Shown in pieces: positions 54,629 through 62,175 of a DNA stretch of 64,000 nucleotides (position 1 is the stretch's first letter; every line of letters begins with the position of its first letter). Made by a program: the position numbers and the translations under genes. The stretch is taken from the NCBI RefSeq assembly GCF_014287705.1, contig NZ_JACOOY010000012.1, positions 20,303 through 84,302 on the forward strand, written 5' to 3'. Below the pieces are notes generated by a model, which was not told the DNA's origin, searched no databases, and saw only the letters and a list, made by a program, of their open reading frames with translations. The DNA comes from Dorea_D hominis. GTDB taxonomy: Bacteria; Bacillota; Clostridia; Lachnospirales; Lachnospiraceae.

Positions 54629-55397
54629 GGCTGCTCACCTCCCTTCTGATGAGCAATGGATAATCTGCTTTTAAGATATCTGACGGTATCCAAAGTTTTG
54701 AAATAGGATTCTGGCAGGACATCTGTTTTTCCATACAGCTTCCTCTCTGACAGAATGGACCGGTCAGATCCGGTGCAAAAAGAATCGGGCTTAATTTGTA
54801 CAATCTCTGCCAGATCTGTAGCATCACAATCCTTGTTTCATCCGTATTTCTTCTGCAGGTTCTCTGACCGATCATATGCTTCCACTGGTAAGGCGTTGCA
54901 CTGATGATCAGTACGTTTCGAAGTCCCTGAGGTGTGGCATATCCGGCTGAATCATGATCAATGCCTAAGGCACAGAGTTCTGTATAGTGGTCCAGATCTG
55001 ACTGACAGCTTTTTTTGTAAATATCCTGGATTTCTTTATCTGCTTTCATGATCCCATATGGAATAGCAAATGCAGCGTGACCGGAATAATTGCTGTACTG
55101 CAGAGATGCACTCATGTACTTTACTTCGTTCTGATGCCTTGTGATCTGTGCCAGGAAGCGTCTGCTTGCACCAACAACAGCCACGGTAATGACCATGAAT
55201 TTCTGTACGGTTGGATGTGGAAGCCCCGCAATGTTTTCTACGGTCTTCTGACTGTAGGATTGATGGTAAAGGTCCATCAGATCTGCCATGCTCTGAATCG
55301 TATGACCGTGTTGTGTGAGCCTGGCAGCAAAGACCATATTTTGTTCTGCTTCCCGGATTCCATAGCAGTTTAAGATAGCTGTTTCAATGTGATCCAT
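54618..55397 (-). CDS. thyX: FAD-dependent thymidylate synthase (ThyX family)
   Basis: 259 residues. The ThyX-like core has FLAQITRHQNEVKYMSASLQ near residue 85, followed by NYSGHAAFAIP and the RTCRRNTDETRI segment. The family's RHR motif reads RHQ here, so activity or a relative's function (phage-type ThyX) needs checking. Converts dUMP to dTMP with methylene-tetrahydrofolate and FADH2. Next to dut and an NTPase-like gene, it forms a nucleotide-pool module on the element. Confidence 0.75.
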   Translation of the reverse strand: MDHIETAILNCYGIREAEQNMVFAARLTQHGHTIQSMADLMDLYHQSYSQKTVENIAGLPHPTVQKFMVITVAVVGASRRFLAQITRHQNEVKYMSASLQYSNYSGHAAFAIPYGIMKADKEIQDIYKKSCQSDLDHYTELCALGIDHDSAGYATPQGLRNVLIISATPYQWKHMIGQRTCRRNTDETRIVMLQIWQRLYKLSPILFAPDLTGPFCQRGSCMEKQMSCQNPISKLWIPSDILKADYPLLIRREVSSHKD

Positions 55398-55710
55398 AGG
55401 CCTGTTCCTCCTTTACCAGAGCTTTTAAAAGGATCAGATAATTGATGCAGTCTGTGATTTTTTCATCCCACTGTTCCATGTCAAAATGTAACAGAGTGGA
55501 ATAACACATATCGTAAAGGGATACGACATGTTTCGACATCATGCCGGCCAGTGCTGCTTTTGGATCACAGTTCTGTAAAGCGGCAGCAATCTTGAATGCA
55601 CTGAGGCGGTCAATATTATCACCGGTATATTCTTTCTTTTTATGTGCCAGAATATCGGCACACTTTCTCATCTGAAGTTCAAATACAACATTAAATTCTT
55701 CTTGTGTCAT
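55384..55710 (-). CDS. Small helical protein, possibly all-alpha NTP pyrophosphatase-like
   Basis: 108 residues, all-helical look (MRKCADILAHKKKEYTGDN, DRLSAFKIAAAL, ending KITDCINYLILLKALVKEE). The pattern resembles phage proteins related to MazG-type/all-alpha NTP hydrolases or nucleotide-modification-associated domains; the call is by gist and by its place before thyX and dut. Overlaps thyX by 14 nt. AGGAGG precedes the ATG. Confidence 0.5.
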   Translation of the reverse strand: MTQEEFNVVFELQMRKCADILAHKKKEYTGDNIDRLSAFKIAAALQNCDPKAALAGMMSKHVVSLYDMCYSTLLHFDMEQWDEKITDCINYLILLKALVKEEQAYGSH

Positions 55711-55739
55711 GTGATAGTTCCTCCTTTGTTTTGTAATAG

Positions 55740-57293
55740 TTATCGTTCGAGATCTTTGGTTTTTGATTTCACTGGTTCTGGAATCTGCATCTGAAGAATG
55801 GCATCAACATTCTGATCGGCAGTGTCCAGATCTTTTAATTTTTCTTTCAAGCTGCTTATTGCTTCTTCTTCGGAAGCTATCTGCTGTTGCAGTTTTTCTT
55901 TTTGTAAAGTCAGGGTTTTTAGGCTTGTCTTCTTTCCATCCTGATAAAAGGATCTCAGCCAATCTCTGGCTTCTTCATATTTCTGAATTTCTTTCGCATG
56001 TTCTTTCCGGTATTTTCCTTTGTACTTTGCATTTGAAAATTGGGAATAAACTTCCTTGTTTGCATAGTACTGTCCGGTGTAGCGGATCTGATCATTGAGA
56101 GTCCTTAGATTGGACCGATGCTGAGCAAACTGTGTCTGCATTTCTTTCAATTCCTGCTTTGATGCAAGCAGTGTGTTTTTCAAATCTGACTGCGTATCAA
56201 ATCCATGTTCCTGCACATAGATAATGGTATTTGCCATTTGCTGCAGATTAGAAAGTTTTACCCGATGAGCATAAGCCGGGCTCTGCATTGCTTTCACATT
56301 TGTCTGGAGATTTACAACCAGGCACAGGTGAGATCTGACGTAGAGAATGGCCAATGGATCCTTGCGTAAGAAGGTCTGTTCCAGGTGTTCTTTTCCATAT
56401 CGTGTTCCAAGTGCACGTTCAGAAATCCGCTTCTGTCGATCAGGATGAAGATAGCTGTATCTGCCACGATGCTCAATCACAGAGATCTGAAATAGTTCCA
56501 GAAGTTTAGATTGGAATTCATCAAAATTACTGGAAGTGACAGCACATTCATCAATCGCTTGTCGCAAATATTCTTTCTGCGTAAGGAATACGGTGGATGT
56601 TGGTTTGAGACCATCTTCGATAATTTTCCGATTGATCTCATCTATTGTTTGCTGGCCGTGTTTCTGTGCCATATACTCTTTCTGAGTGATTTTTCTTTCA
56701 GCCGGAGCAAGAAGATCTATCTGGTGAAGTCCTTCCTGTAGGCAACGATCCATGACAGTTTTCTTAAAAGTGTTCATGAATTTATCCGTGGAACGATGCT
56801 TGTATCCGGCAACTTCTTCATGTGGTTTATCCATATAAGGCTGCCTTTCCACTGCAGTCTTCCTCACACTGTTGATGACGATGTGAGTATGGATATTTCC
56901 GGATTCATTGTGGCCATCGGTGTGAGTAACTACCAGTGCCTGATATCCAGGAAACATCTGCTTTGCAAGTTCCAAACTGATTGCTTGTGCTCTCTCGCCG
57001 GTAAGTCCATTTTCTGTAACATCGGCTGGATCGTAGCTGATAATGTAGTGGTGACTTTTGATATCTTCACGTTTCTTATTTTTGTGAAAATGAGCATTTG
57101 TCAGTTCGCATTCCTTGTCAAAAGACATCGGATCACAGTTCAGTCCATCCATATAAAACTCTTTTCGCAGGATGCTTCGTCCGGATTCATCTACAATCTT
57201 TTTCCCGGTTTTTTCATCATGTTCAAACAGAAGATAATTGATAGCAGCCGAGTAATTTGCATTTCTGCTTTTAATGTGTTTTACGATTGCCAT
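55740..57293 (-). CDS. Relaxase (MOBP / VirD2-like mobilization nuclease)
   Basis: 517 residues. N-terminal relaxase domain: IKSRNANYSAAINYLLF, SHHYIISYDPAD and the three-His metal motif in HTDGHNESGNIHTHIVINS near residue 125; catalytic Tyr among those near the N-terminus. The C-terminal half is helical and coiled. It nicks oriT and pilots the strand. Overlaps mobC by 23 nt; a candidate oriT is upstream of mobC. Confidence 0.92.
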   Translation of the reverse strand: MAIVKHIKSRNANYSAAINYLLFEHDEKTGKKIVDESGRSILRKEFYMDGLNCDPMSFDKECELTNAHFHKNKKREDIKSHHYIISYDPADVTENGLTGERAQAISLELAKQMFPGYQALVVTHTDGHNESGNIHTHIVINSVRKTAVERQPYMDKPHEEVAGYKHRSTDKFMNTFKKTVMDRCLQEGLHQIDLLAPAERKITQKEYMAQKHGQQTIDEINRKIIEDGLKPTSTVFLTQKEYLRQAIDECAVTSSNFDEFQSKLLELFQISVIEHRGRYSYLHPDRQKRISERALGTRYGKEHLEQTFLRKDPLAILYVRSHLCLVVNLQTNVKAMQSPAYAHRVKLSNLQQMANTIIYVQEHGFDTQSDLKNTLLASKQELKEMQTQFAQHRSNLRTLNDQIRYTGQYYANKEVYSQFSNAKYKGKYRKEHAKEIQKYEEARDWLRSFYQDGKKTSLKTLTLQKEKLQQQIASEEEAISSLKEKLKDLDTADQNVDAILQMQIPEPVKSKTKDLER

Positions 57294-57657
57294 TCATACC
57301 ACCTGCCAGTTTCAGTACCTCTTTTCTTAATAGGAATAAGTCCGTGATGCACTGATGAATCTCATTTTCTATAGCACGTGACTGACTGCCACCACTGTTA
57401 AAATGCTTGGCAATCTGATTGAGATTCGATCCAATCTTTCCATATTCACTGACCAGTTTTCTGAGATCGTTCATGTCTGCAACAACTTTAATCTGATGAT
57501 TGATTTGCTTCTCAAGCAGAAGTTTTCTCAGATATTCAGATCGTGAGATTGAAAAACAAGTAGCTCCTTGATCCAGCAAATTGAGTTCGACATCTGTCAG
57601 TCGTACTGCAACAAAATGTCTGTGATTTAGTTCTTTATCTTTGTTTTTTGTTCTCAT
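57271..57657 (-). CDS. mobC: MobC-like relaxosome accessory protein
   Basis: 128 residues: ribbon-helix-helix-like N-terminal half (FVAVRLTDVELNLLDQ) and the MobC signature GKIGSNLNQIAKHFN near residue 73. Binds oriT and aids the relaxase. First gene of the leftward operon, behind repeat copy D, with the hairpin-rich region between them. Confidence 0.88.
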   Translation of the reverse strand: MRTKNKDKELNHRHFVAVRLTDVELNLLDQGATCFSISRSEYLRKLLLEKQINHQIKVVADMNDLRKLVSEYGKIGSNLNQIAKHFNSGGSQSRAIENEIHQCITDLFLLRKEVLKLAGGMNGNRKTH

Positions 57658-57707
57658 ACTCCTCCTTCCGTTGCTACTATTCCGCCCACTGGGAGTCCAC
57701 GTATTTC

Positions 57708-57855
57708 AATATCGGCTGTCCCTTCCGATATTAGAAATAGTGCTGTGAACACCTTTAGGTGAAACCAACAGACAAGTGAAACGTCTGTTATGAAGAGGGT
57801 ATGGGGAGATCCCCATCAAGATAAAACCCATAGGAGAACAGGATGCCAAGTGGCA
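57708..57855. other. Candidate oriT: cluster of five hairpins upstream of mobC
   Basis: Inverted repeats: AATATCGG/CCGATATT (57708-57732), CACCT/AGGTG (57750-57761), AACAGAC/GTCTGTT (57767-57789), ATGGGG/CCCCAT (57801-57816) and TGCCA/TGGCA (57844-57855). Such arrays next to mobC-relaxase genes are typical of nic regions. The nic site itself cannot be assigned. Confidence 0.6.
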
Positions 57856-57895
57856 ATACTGTTAAACACGGGTGGATCTTGCTCTGTATGTGTAC

Positions 57896-57939
57896 CCCTC
57901 TATATAACGAAACGCTCAGAGGCTGTTTTACAGTGGGGG
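57896..57939 (-). repeat. Transfer-operon repeat, copy D
   Basis: On the minus strand: CACTGTAAAACAGCCTCTGA, then GCGTTTCGTTATATAGAGG, matching copies A and B with one or two changes, and preceded by an A/T tract. It points left into mobC, about 240 nt away, with the oriT candidate in between. Confidence 0.8.
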
Positions 57940-58040
57940 AAAAGAAAAAATATCAAAAAAAATGATGATTAATGGTGAGCTTGTGATAGAATGAAAAAAA
58001 GAGAAAAGCATAAAGGATGTAGTTGTGGAGAAAATTTGTT

Positions 58041-58466
58041 ATGATTAGAAAGTTGCTGAACGGAGATATCGATAGAGTTGCTGACATATGGTTAAAGACA
58101 AATCTGAAAGCACATTATTTTATTTCCAATCAATACTGGAAAAGTAATTATGAATTAGTAAAAGAAATGATGTCACAATACGAAGTTTATGTGTTTGAAG
58201 CAGATAAAATGATACAAGGATTTGTAGGACTAAATGATAAATATATAGAAGGTATTTTTGTCTCCGATGAAATGCAGTCATGTGGCATAGGTAAGCTTTT
58301 ATTAGATTATGTTAAGGATAAAAAAGTTAGCTTACGATTAAATGTATACCAGAAGAATGCCAGAGCAATTTCTTTTTACCAAAGAGAAGGGTTCATTATT
58401 CAATGTGAAGGCTTGGATGAAGCTACTGGTGAAAAAGAGTACACTATGCTATGGAAACGAAAATAG
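58041..58466 (+). CDS. GNAT-family N-acetyltransferase
   Basis: 141 residues with IEGIFVSDEMQSCGIGKLLL (acetyl-CoA loop) near residue 75 and NARAISFYQREGFI. ATG 58041 with GGAG 10 nt upstream. Similar small GNATs act on small molecules or ribosomal proteins; substrate unknown. Confidence 0.85.
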   Translation: MIRKLLNGDIDRVADIWLKTNLKAHYFISNQYWKSNYELVKEMMSQYEVYVFEADKMIQGFVGLNDKYIEGIFVSDEMQSCGIGKLLLDYVKDKKVSLRLNVYQKNARAISFYQREGFIIQCEGLDEATGEKEYTMLWKRK

Positions 58467-58491
58467 AAATCGAAATTTGGAGGATTGAATT

Positions 58492-58683
58492 ATGTGGAAT
58501 GAATTAGGTATAAGTGGAGGAACCGCAATTGTTATTTTGATTGCGCTGTATTTCGTTATCAAATGGGCAGTGAAAAATGGCATCAAAGAAGCCTACAGTG
58601 CTATCACTGGAAAGAAAACTGTTGAAGATATCCAAAACGAAAAAGAGCTGAAAGAACTTGGATTGGATTCAGAAGATCAATAA
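58492..58683 (+). CDS. Small membrane protein (DUF6019-like)
   Basis: 63 residues; one N-terminal helix (about 9-27, GGTAIVILIALYFVIKWAV) and a charged tail (VEDIQNEKELKELGLDSEDQ). GGAGG precedes the ATG. The family name is my best guess. Confidence 0.55.
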   Translation: MWNELGISGGTAIVILIALYFVIKWAVKNGIKEAYSAITGKKTVEDIQNEKELKELGLDSEDQ

Positions 58684-58734
58684 CTTCCAGTTTTTGAAAC
58701 TGAGAAATTGGTATTTTAAGAGGAGGTATGTATT

Positions 58735-59070
58735 ATGAATATAGGATTTTGGTCATGTATAATTTTGGTTATACCATTTGTAATTATAGGTGTGTTATTT
58801 GCGATTTTTAAGGAAAAAGCAACTAAATTTGTTTCAGGATTTAATTCATTTTCTAAAGAAGAACAAGCAATGTATGATAAAGCTCAGATCTCTCGTGATA
58901 TAAGAAATCAGTGCTTCATATGGACTGTTATAATGTTAGCAGGAGCGACATTATCCTGCCTTTTAACCCCATATATGGCTATACCAACCTATATTATTTG
59001 GTTAGTTCTGTTTTTTAGAGAAGTCCACTTTGATAATCATAAAGCGTTTAAAAAATATTTATTAAAATAA
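58735..59070 (+). CDS. DUF3784-like membrane protein (copy 1)
   Basis: 111 residues with three transmembrane helices (about 5-25, 58-78 and 82-98). The motif FVSGFNSFSKEEQAMYDKAQ after helix 1 is the DUF3784 signature, shared with the gene at 59783. AGGAGG precedes the ATG. Related small proteins resemble SdpI-type immunity proteins in topology; function unknown. Confidence 0.7.
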   Translation: MNIGFWSCIILVIPFVIIGVLFAIFKEKATKFVSGFNSFSKEEQAMYDKAQISRDIRNQCFIWTVIMLAGATLSCLLTPYMAIPTYIIWLVLFFREVHFDNHKAFKKYLLK

Positions 59071-59097
59071 ATTATTGTTTGCAGGAGATGCTTATTT

Positions 59098-59286
59098 ATG
59101 AAAAAAGGGATAAACAAATCAATCTTATTTTACATTGCATCAGTTCTGTTTTTCATAGCGTCAGCTATTGGCTTTACGAGTGGAAATGAAAGTTCTATGG
59201 CTATAGTATGGTTATGTCTTGGTTCTTCATTTCTTTGCTTGGGTTCGACTCATAAGAAAAAGGAAAACAATACAGATGATAAATAA
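59098..59286 (+). CDS. Small two-helix membrane protein
   Basis: 62 residues, two helices (about 8-26 and 32-50), tail HKKKENNTDDK. Ribosome site GGAGATG is adequate. Family not recognised. Confidence 0.5.
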   Translation: MKKGINKSILFYIASVLFFIASAIGFTSGNESSMAIVWLCLGSSFLCLGSTHKKKENNTDDK

Positions 59287-59332
59287 TTTCCTGCTTGTAT
59301 TGTTGGAAAATCGGTAGTTATGGAGGTGAAAA

Positions 59333-59728
59333 ATGTATTTCACAGACGAAAAAGACTATATTATGCGAATGATAAAAGAAATGGTAAGAGTATTATTTTC
59401 TTTAATGTTTGGGAAAAAGTATGTTTCTGTTGAACTTGAAAAAGAAAATAAATATGAAGTATCAGGGAAAAATTTGAAAGATTTTCTTGATATGATTGAT
59501 TCTGGGAAAATTAACGAAGCAGAGAATATACTTTTAGATAGCATTGATTATACAGACAGAAATGAGGTAATGGCAGCAGCTCTTTTCTACCAATACCTTA
59601 GTGAGAAGGATAGTGAGTTTTTGAAAAATAACAATTATACAAAAGAAGAAGTGCTTTCTGGTTTTAAGCAATTACTTATGCAGTCAGGATATACTGATTT
59701 GCTATGTTTGGTCAAAGATGAGGAGTAA
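59333..59728 (+). CDS. DUF6483-like protein
   Basis: 131 residues, start MYFTDEKDYIMRMIKEMVRV, then an acidic helical part (ILLDSIDYTDRNEVMAAALF). No membrane helix. Resembles DUF6483, common in Lachnospiraceae; role unknown. GGAGGTG precedes the ATG. Confidence 0.6.
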   Translation: MYFTDEKDYIMRMIKEMVRVLFSLMFGKKYVSVELEKENKYEVSGKNLKDFLDMIDSGKINEAENILLDSIDYTDRNEVMAAALFYQYLSEKDSEFLKNNNYTKEEVLSGFKQLLMQSGYTDLLCLVKDEE

Positions 59729-59782
59729 TGTAGAAAATTCAAAGAGATAAGAGTGATTGGCTGAAAGGAGAAATTGTATTAT

Positions 59783-60112
59783 ATGTTCTATGATTATATG
59801 ATCTATATTGTTTTTGACTTTATGATGGCAGTGATTATGTTTTTGTTTGGAATGTGGTTTTATAAATCAGAAGGAAAAGCTGCTAATTTCTTGTCGGGTT
59901 ATAATATGAAATCAGCGGATGAACGAAAGAAATACGATGAGAATGCTATGTGTAAGGCATATGGAAAAAGAATGATGTTTATGTCAGTTCCTTTTATTAT
60001 TGGAATAATCATAGATATCCAATATCTAGGAATTGGTTGTTTGATTGCATGGGGGATATGGTTTATTATGTTTGTTTTGTTGCTTATTGATAGGCATAAA
60101 AGAGAACGTTAA
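59783..60112 (+). CDS. DUF3784-like membrane protein (copy 2)
   Basis: 109 residues, three helices (about 5-25, 63-80 and 84-102), motif FLSGYNMKSADERKKYDENA, a divergent paralogue of copy 1. Start ATG 59783 (or TTG 59774, closer to AAAGGAG). Confidence 0.65.
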   Translation: MFYDYMIYIVFDFMMAVIMFLFGMWFYKSEGKAANFLSGYNMKSADERKKYDENAMCKAYGKRMMFMSVPFIIGIIIDIQYLGIGCLIAWGIWFIMFVLLLIDRHKRER

Positions 60113-60171
60113 ATTCCCATTTATTGGGAAGTCGCTGAGAACGAAAAATCGGAAGTTAAAGGACAAAGCTT

Positions 60172-60345
60172 ATGAAAAGCAAAAAGATAATTATAGGAGT
60201 CACTATCGGAATAATCGCAACAATACTTTGGAGCGTTGTTTTCATAAACTCATTAAACAGCATGGCTGGAATTGGAATCGGAATATGTCTGGGTATATCT
60301 TTTGGTATATCTGGCAGTCTTATTTTTTCAAAAAAAGATAAGTGA
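60172..60345 (+). CDS. 57-residue membrane protein
   Basis: MKSKKIIIGVTIGIIATILW starts helix 1; a second glycine-rich helix (SMAGIGIGICLGISFGISGS) follows, with a basic tail. AAAGGA 9 nt upstream supports it. Small Gly-rich two-helix proteins can be toxins or signals; nothing here decides. Confidence 0.5.
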   Translation: MKSKKIIIGVTIGIIATILWSVVFINSLNSMAGIGIGICLGISFGISGSLIFSKKDK

Positions 60346-60473
60346 TGATACAACTTCAAGTTTTGAGGGATGACAAGCGGATCAGTATGATATTAATTGA
60401 AAATGCGTATATGGTTGATTGGTGTGTGCGGTAATATACTATATTCAGAAAAACTATTCAGGAGGGTGTTAGT

Positions 60474-61982
60474 GTGAGAAAATCAGATTGGGCAAAATGG
60501 TTGATCGTGATTCCGGCAATGCTAGGCATTGTGTTGGTAACCTATGTGGATCGTACAACAGATATCTGGGGATTTGGTGCATTTATCTGCCAGCTGATTG
60601 CGATTTTAGAAGTGGCTTATGGTATGCGAATCGCGATGCTGGCACAGAGTAGAAAGAAGTCCTACCGGTTAACACCGGAAGAACGACATGAGTATGCACA
60701 GTATTTATATGAGAAACAATATCAACGTTACCCTGCTGTGGCGAATCAGATGCTTTTGGTTATGGCAAGGATGAGTATACTTCTTGACAATTATGAACGG
60801 GCTACACAGGAGCTGGAAGATATTTGTATAGATAAATTTAATCCGGCACAGTTGAAGGTGTATTATTACCTGAAAGTGGTTACAGCAGTAGTGGCAGGAG
60901 ATACAGAAGGGCTTCAAGAGAGCCAGATGCGTTATGCAGGGATTCCGGATACTAAATGTGTATATCCGCCAGAAGCTGAGCTTGCTGAATGGATAGAGCA
61001 GAGAGATACAGTGCAGATGGTAGAAGCACTGAAAAAGGTAGTGCCGGATAAGAAAGAGCATCCGGTACGGATTAGTGTCATTACTTTGATTCTTGCATAT
61101 AGTACCTTCTTTTACGGATTGTGGTATGGTATAAACCGTGATATGGGATATGAAGTGAGATATCGTTTCGCAGAAATATCGATTGCTGTTATTACAATCA
61201 GTCTGGCGATTCTTTTAATCTGGGGAATCGTAAGCTTGTACAGACACAATTGCCAGGCATTATCCATACAGCCTGGTAAAAACAGAGTGGCATTAATAAT
61301 CATTTTTGGAGCTGCTGCGATATTTACACTTTTGATTATTGGAATGAGTGGTCTGAGTGTAGTGTTCGGAATGGATGGAGCGGAGACGGTGACTGGTCAT
61401 GACAGCAAATATACGTATATAACCGTGCAGGAGGATTATGGCGGCGAGCGGAGATATCGAACCAATAATCTATTTATTATGCAGAGTATGGATGGTCTGT
61501 GGTGGTCTTCGGATTCTTCAGATATAATGGATGCTGAAGAAGATAACGAAGAATCATCGGATGCGGATACAGAGGATTCCCAAGTGACAGAAGATACTCA
61601 GAACGGAGATGTGGTAGAAGATTATGAGGCAGAAGGACAGCATGATGGTCTGACGATTCAGAATGCGATGCTGGCGGTCTATAATTATCTTCAGGAGAAT
61701 AATGCACTTCAAAATATGGCATTCAGTTACACTGCGAATGCAAAAGGAGAAATCTATGGTGTTGTCAGTGAAACGCAGGAAACAAAAGATGGTAATACGG
61801 TAAATGTAAAATATTGTCTGTATGACAACGGGGCGAAGACGGATGCGGATGGTAATTCTTGCGAAGAACTGGTGTTAGAAAAAGTATATCCAGACGGTAA
61901 TTACGAGACCGAATTGGTAGATTTTTATCTGGTAAATACGGATACGATGCAGGTGACAGATGAACAGAAGAATACGTGGTAA
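60474..61982 (+). CDS. Large membrane protein, unknown
   Basis: 502 residues. Two helices at the N-terminus (about 9-26 and 32-53), a helical cytoplasmic part (about 65-195) with TPR-like character (LVMARMSILLDNYERATQEL), three more helices (about 202-220, 232-252 and 272-297), then an extracellular part with an acidic stretch (358-390) and a C-terminal beta domain. GTG start with AGGAGG upstream. Not recognised. Confidence 0.6.
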   Translation: MRKSDWAKWLIVIPAMLGIVLVTYVDRTTDIWGFGAFICQLIAILEVAYGMRIAMLAQSRKKSYRLTPEERHEYAQYLYEKQYQRYPAVANQMLLVMARMSILLDNYERATQELEDICIDKFNPAQLKVYYYLKVVTAVVAGDTEGLQESQMRYAGIPDTKCVYPPEAELAEWIEQRDTVQMVEALKKVVPDKKEHPVRISVITLILAYSTFFYGLWYGINRDMGYEVRYRFAEISIAVITISLAILLIWGIVSLYRHNCQALSIQPGKNRVALIIIFGAAAIFTLLIIGMSGLSVVFGMDGAETVTGHDSKYTYITVQEDYGGERRYRTNNLFIMQSMDGLWWSSDSSDIMDAEEDNEESSDADTEDSQVTEDTQNGDVVEDYEAEGQHDGLTIQNAMLAVYNYLQENNALQNMAFSYTANAKGEIYGVVSETQETKDGNTVNVKYCLYDNGAKTDADGNSCEELVLEKVYPDGNYETELVDFYLVNTDTMQVTDEQKNTW

Positions 61983-62011
61983 AATAAATTCTGGGGAAGT
62001 AGGTGCATTAT

Positions 62012-62131
62012 ATGACAATGGGAGAAAGAATAAAACAACTGCGAAGTGCAAATGGGTTTACACAAGAAATGCTTGCAGAAAAAATGAATGTGTCCCGTTC
62101 GGCGATTGCAAAATGGGAAGCGGCAAACTAA
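62012..62131 (+). pseudogene. Truncated XRE regulator (HTH only)
   Basis: 39 residues: MGERIKQLRSANGFTQEMLA and EKMNVSRSAIAKWEAAN, then TAA. This is the first two-thirds of a standard XRE HTH domain; the rest is gone. No good ribosome site. Likely a deletion remnant, though a tiny HTH peptide could still interfere with a relative. Confidence 0.6.
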
Positions 62132-62175
62132 AATTATTCGGATTGAAAAATCGAAAGTTATAAAGGAGAAATAAA

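Larger units (their letters stand above)
8176..57939. mobile_element. Integrative and conjugative element with RepA_N replicon module (minimum extent)
   Basis: Starts at the 3' end of tRNA-Arg and carries, in order: a ParB-ParA-ParB/RepA_N maintenance module, queuosine and resistance-type cargo, an XRE/ImmA regulatory switch, a Tn1549/CTn-like type IV secretion module (PcfB, VirD4, Maff2, VirB6-like, PrgI, VirB4, CD1108-like, DUF4315, DUF4366, TopB), and a MobC/relaxase operon with an oriT candidate. Given here as the minimum extent; 58-64 kb may also belong. No intact integrase and no repeat of the tRNA 3' end are seen, so the right boundary and mobility are undetermined. Remnants at 18.2-18.5 kb show it is a composite. 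Confidence 0.75.

Noticed and set aside
28441..57939. The 40-bp repeats read as a CRISPR array
   Set aside because: Four copies kilobases apart, in both orientations, with genes between; no spacer structure and no cas genes.
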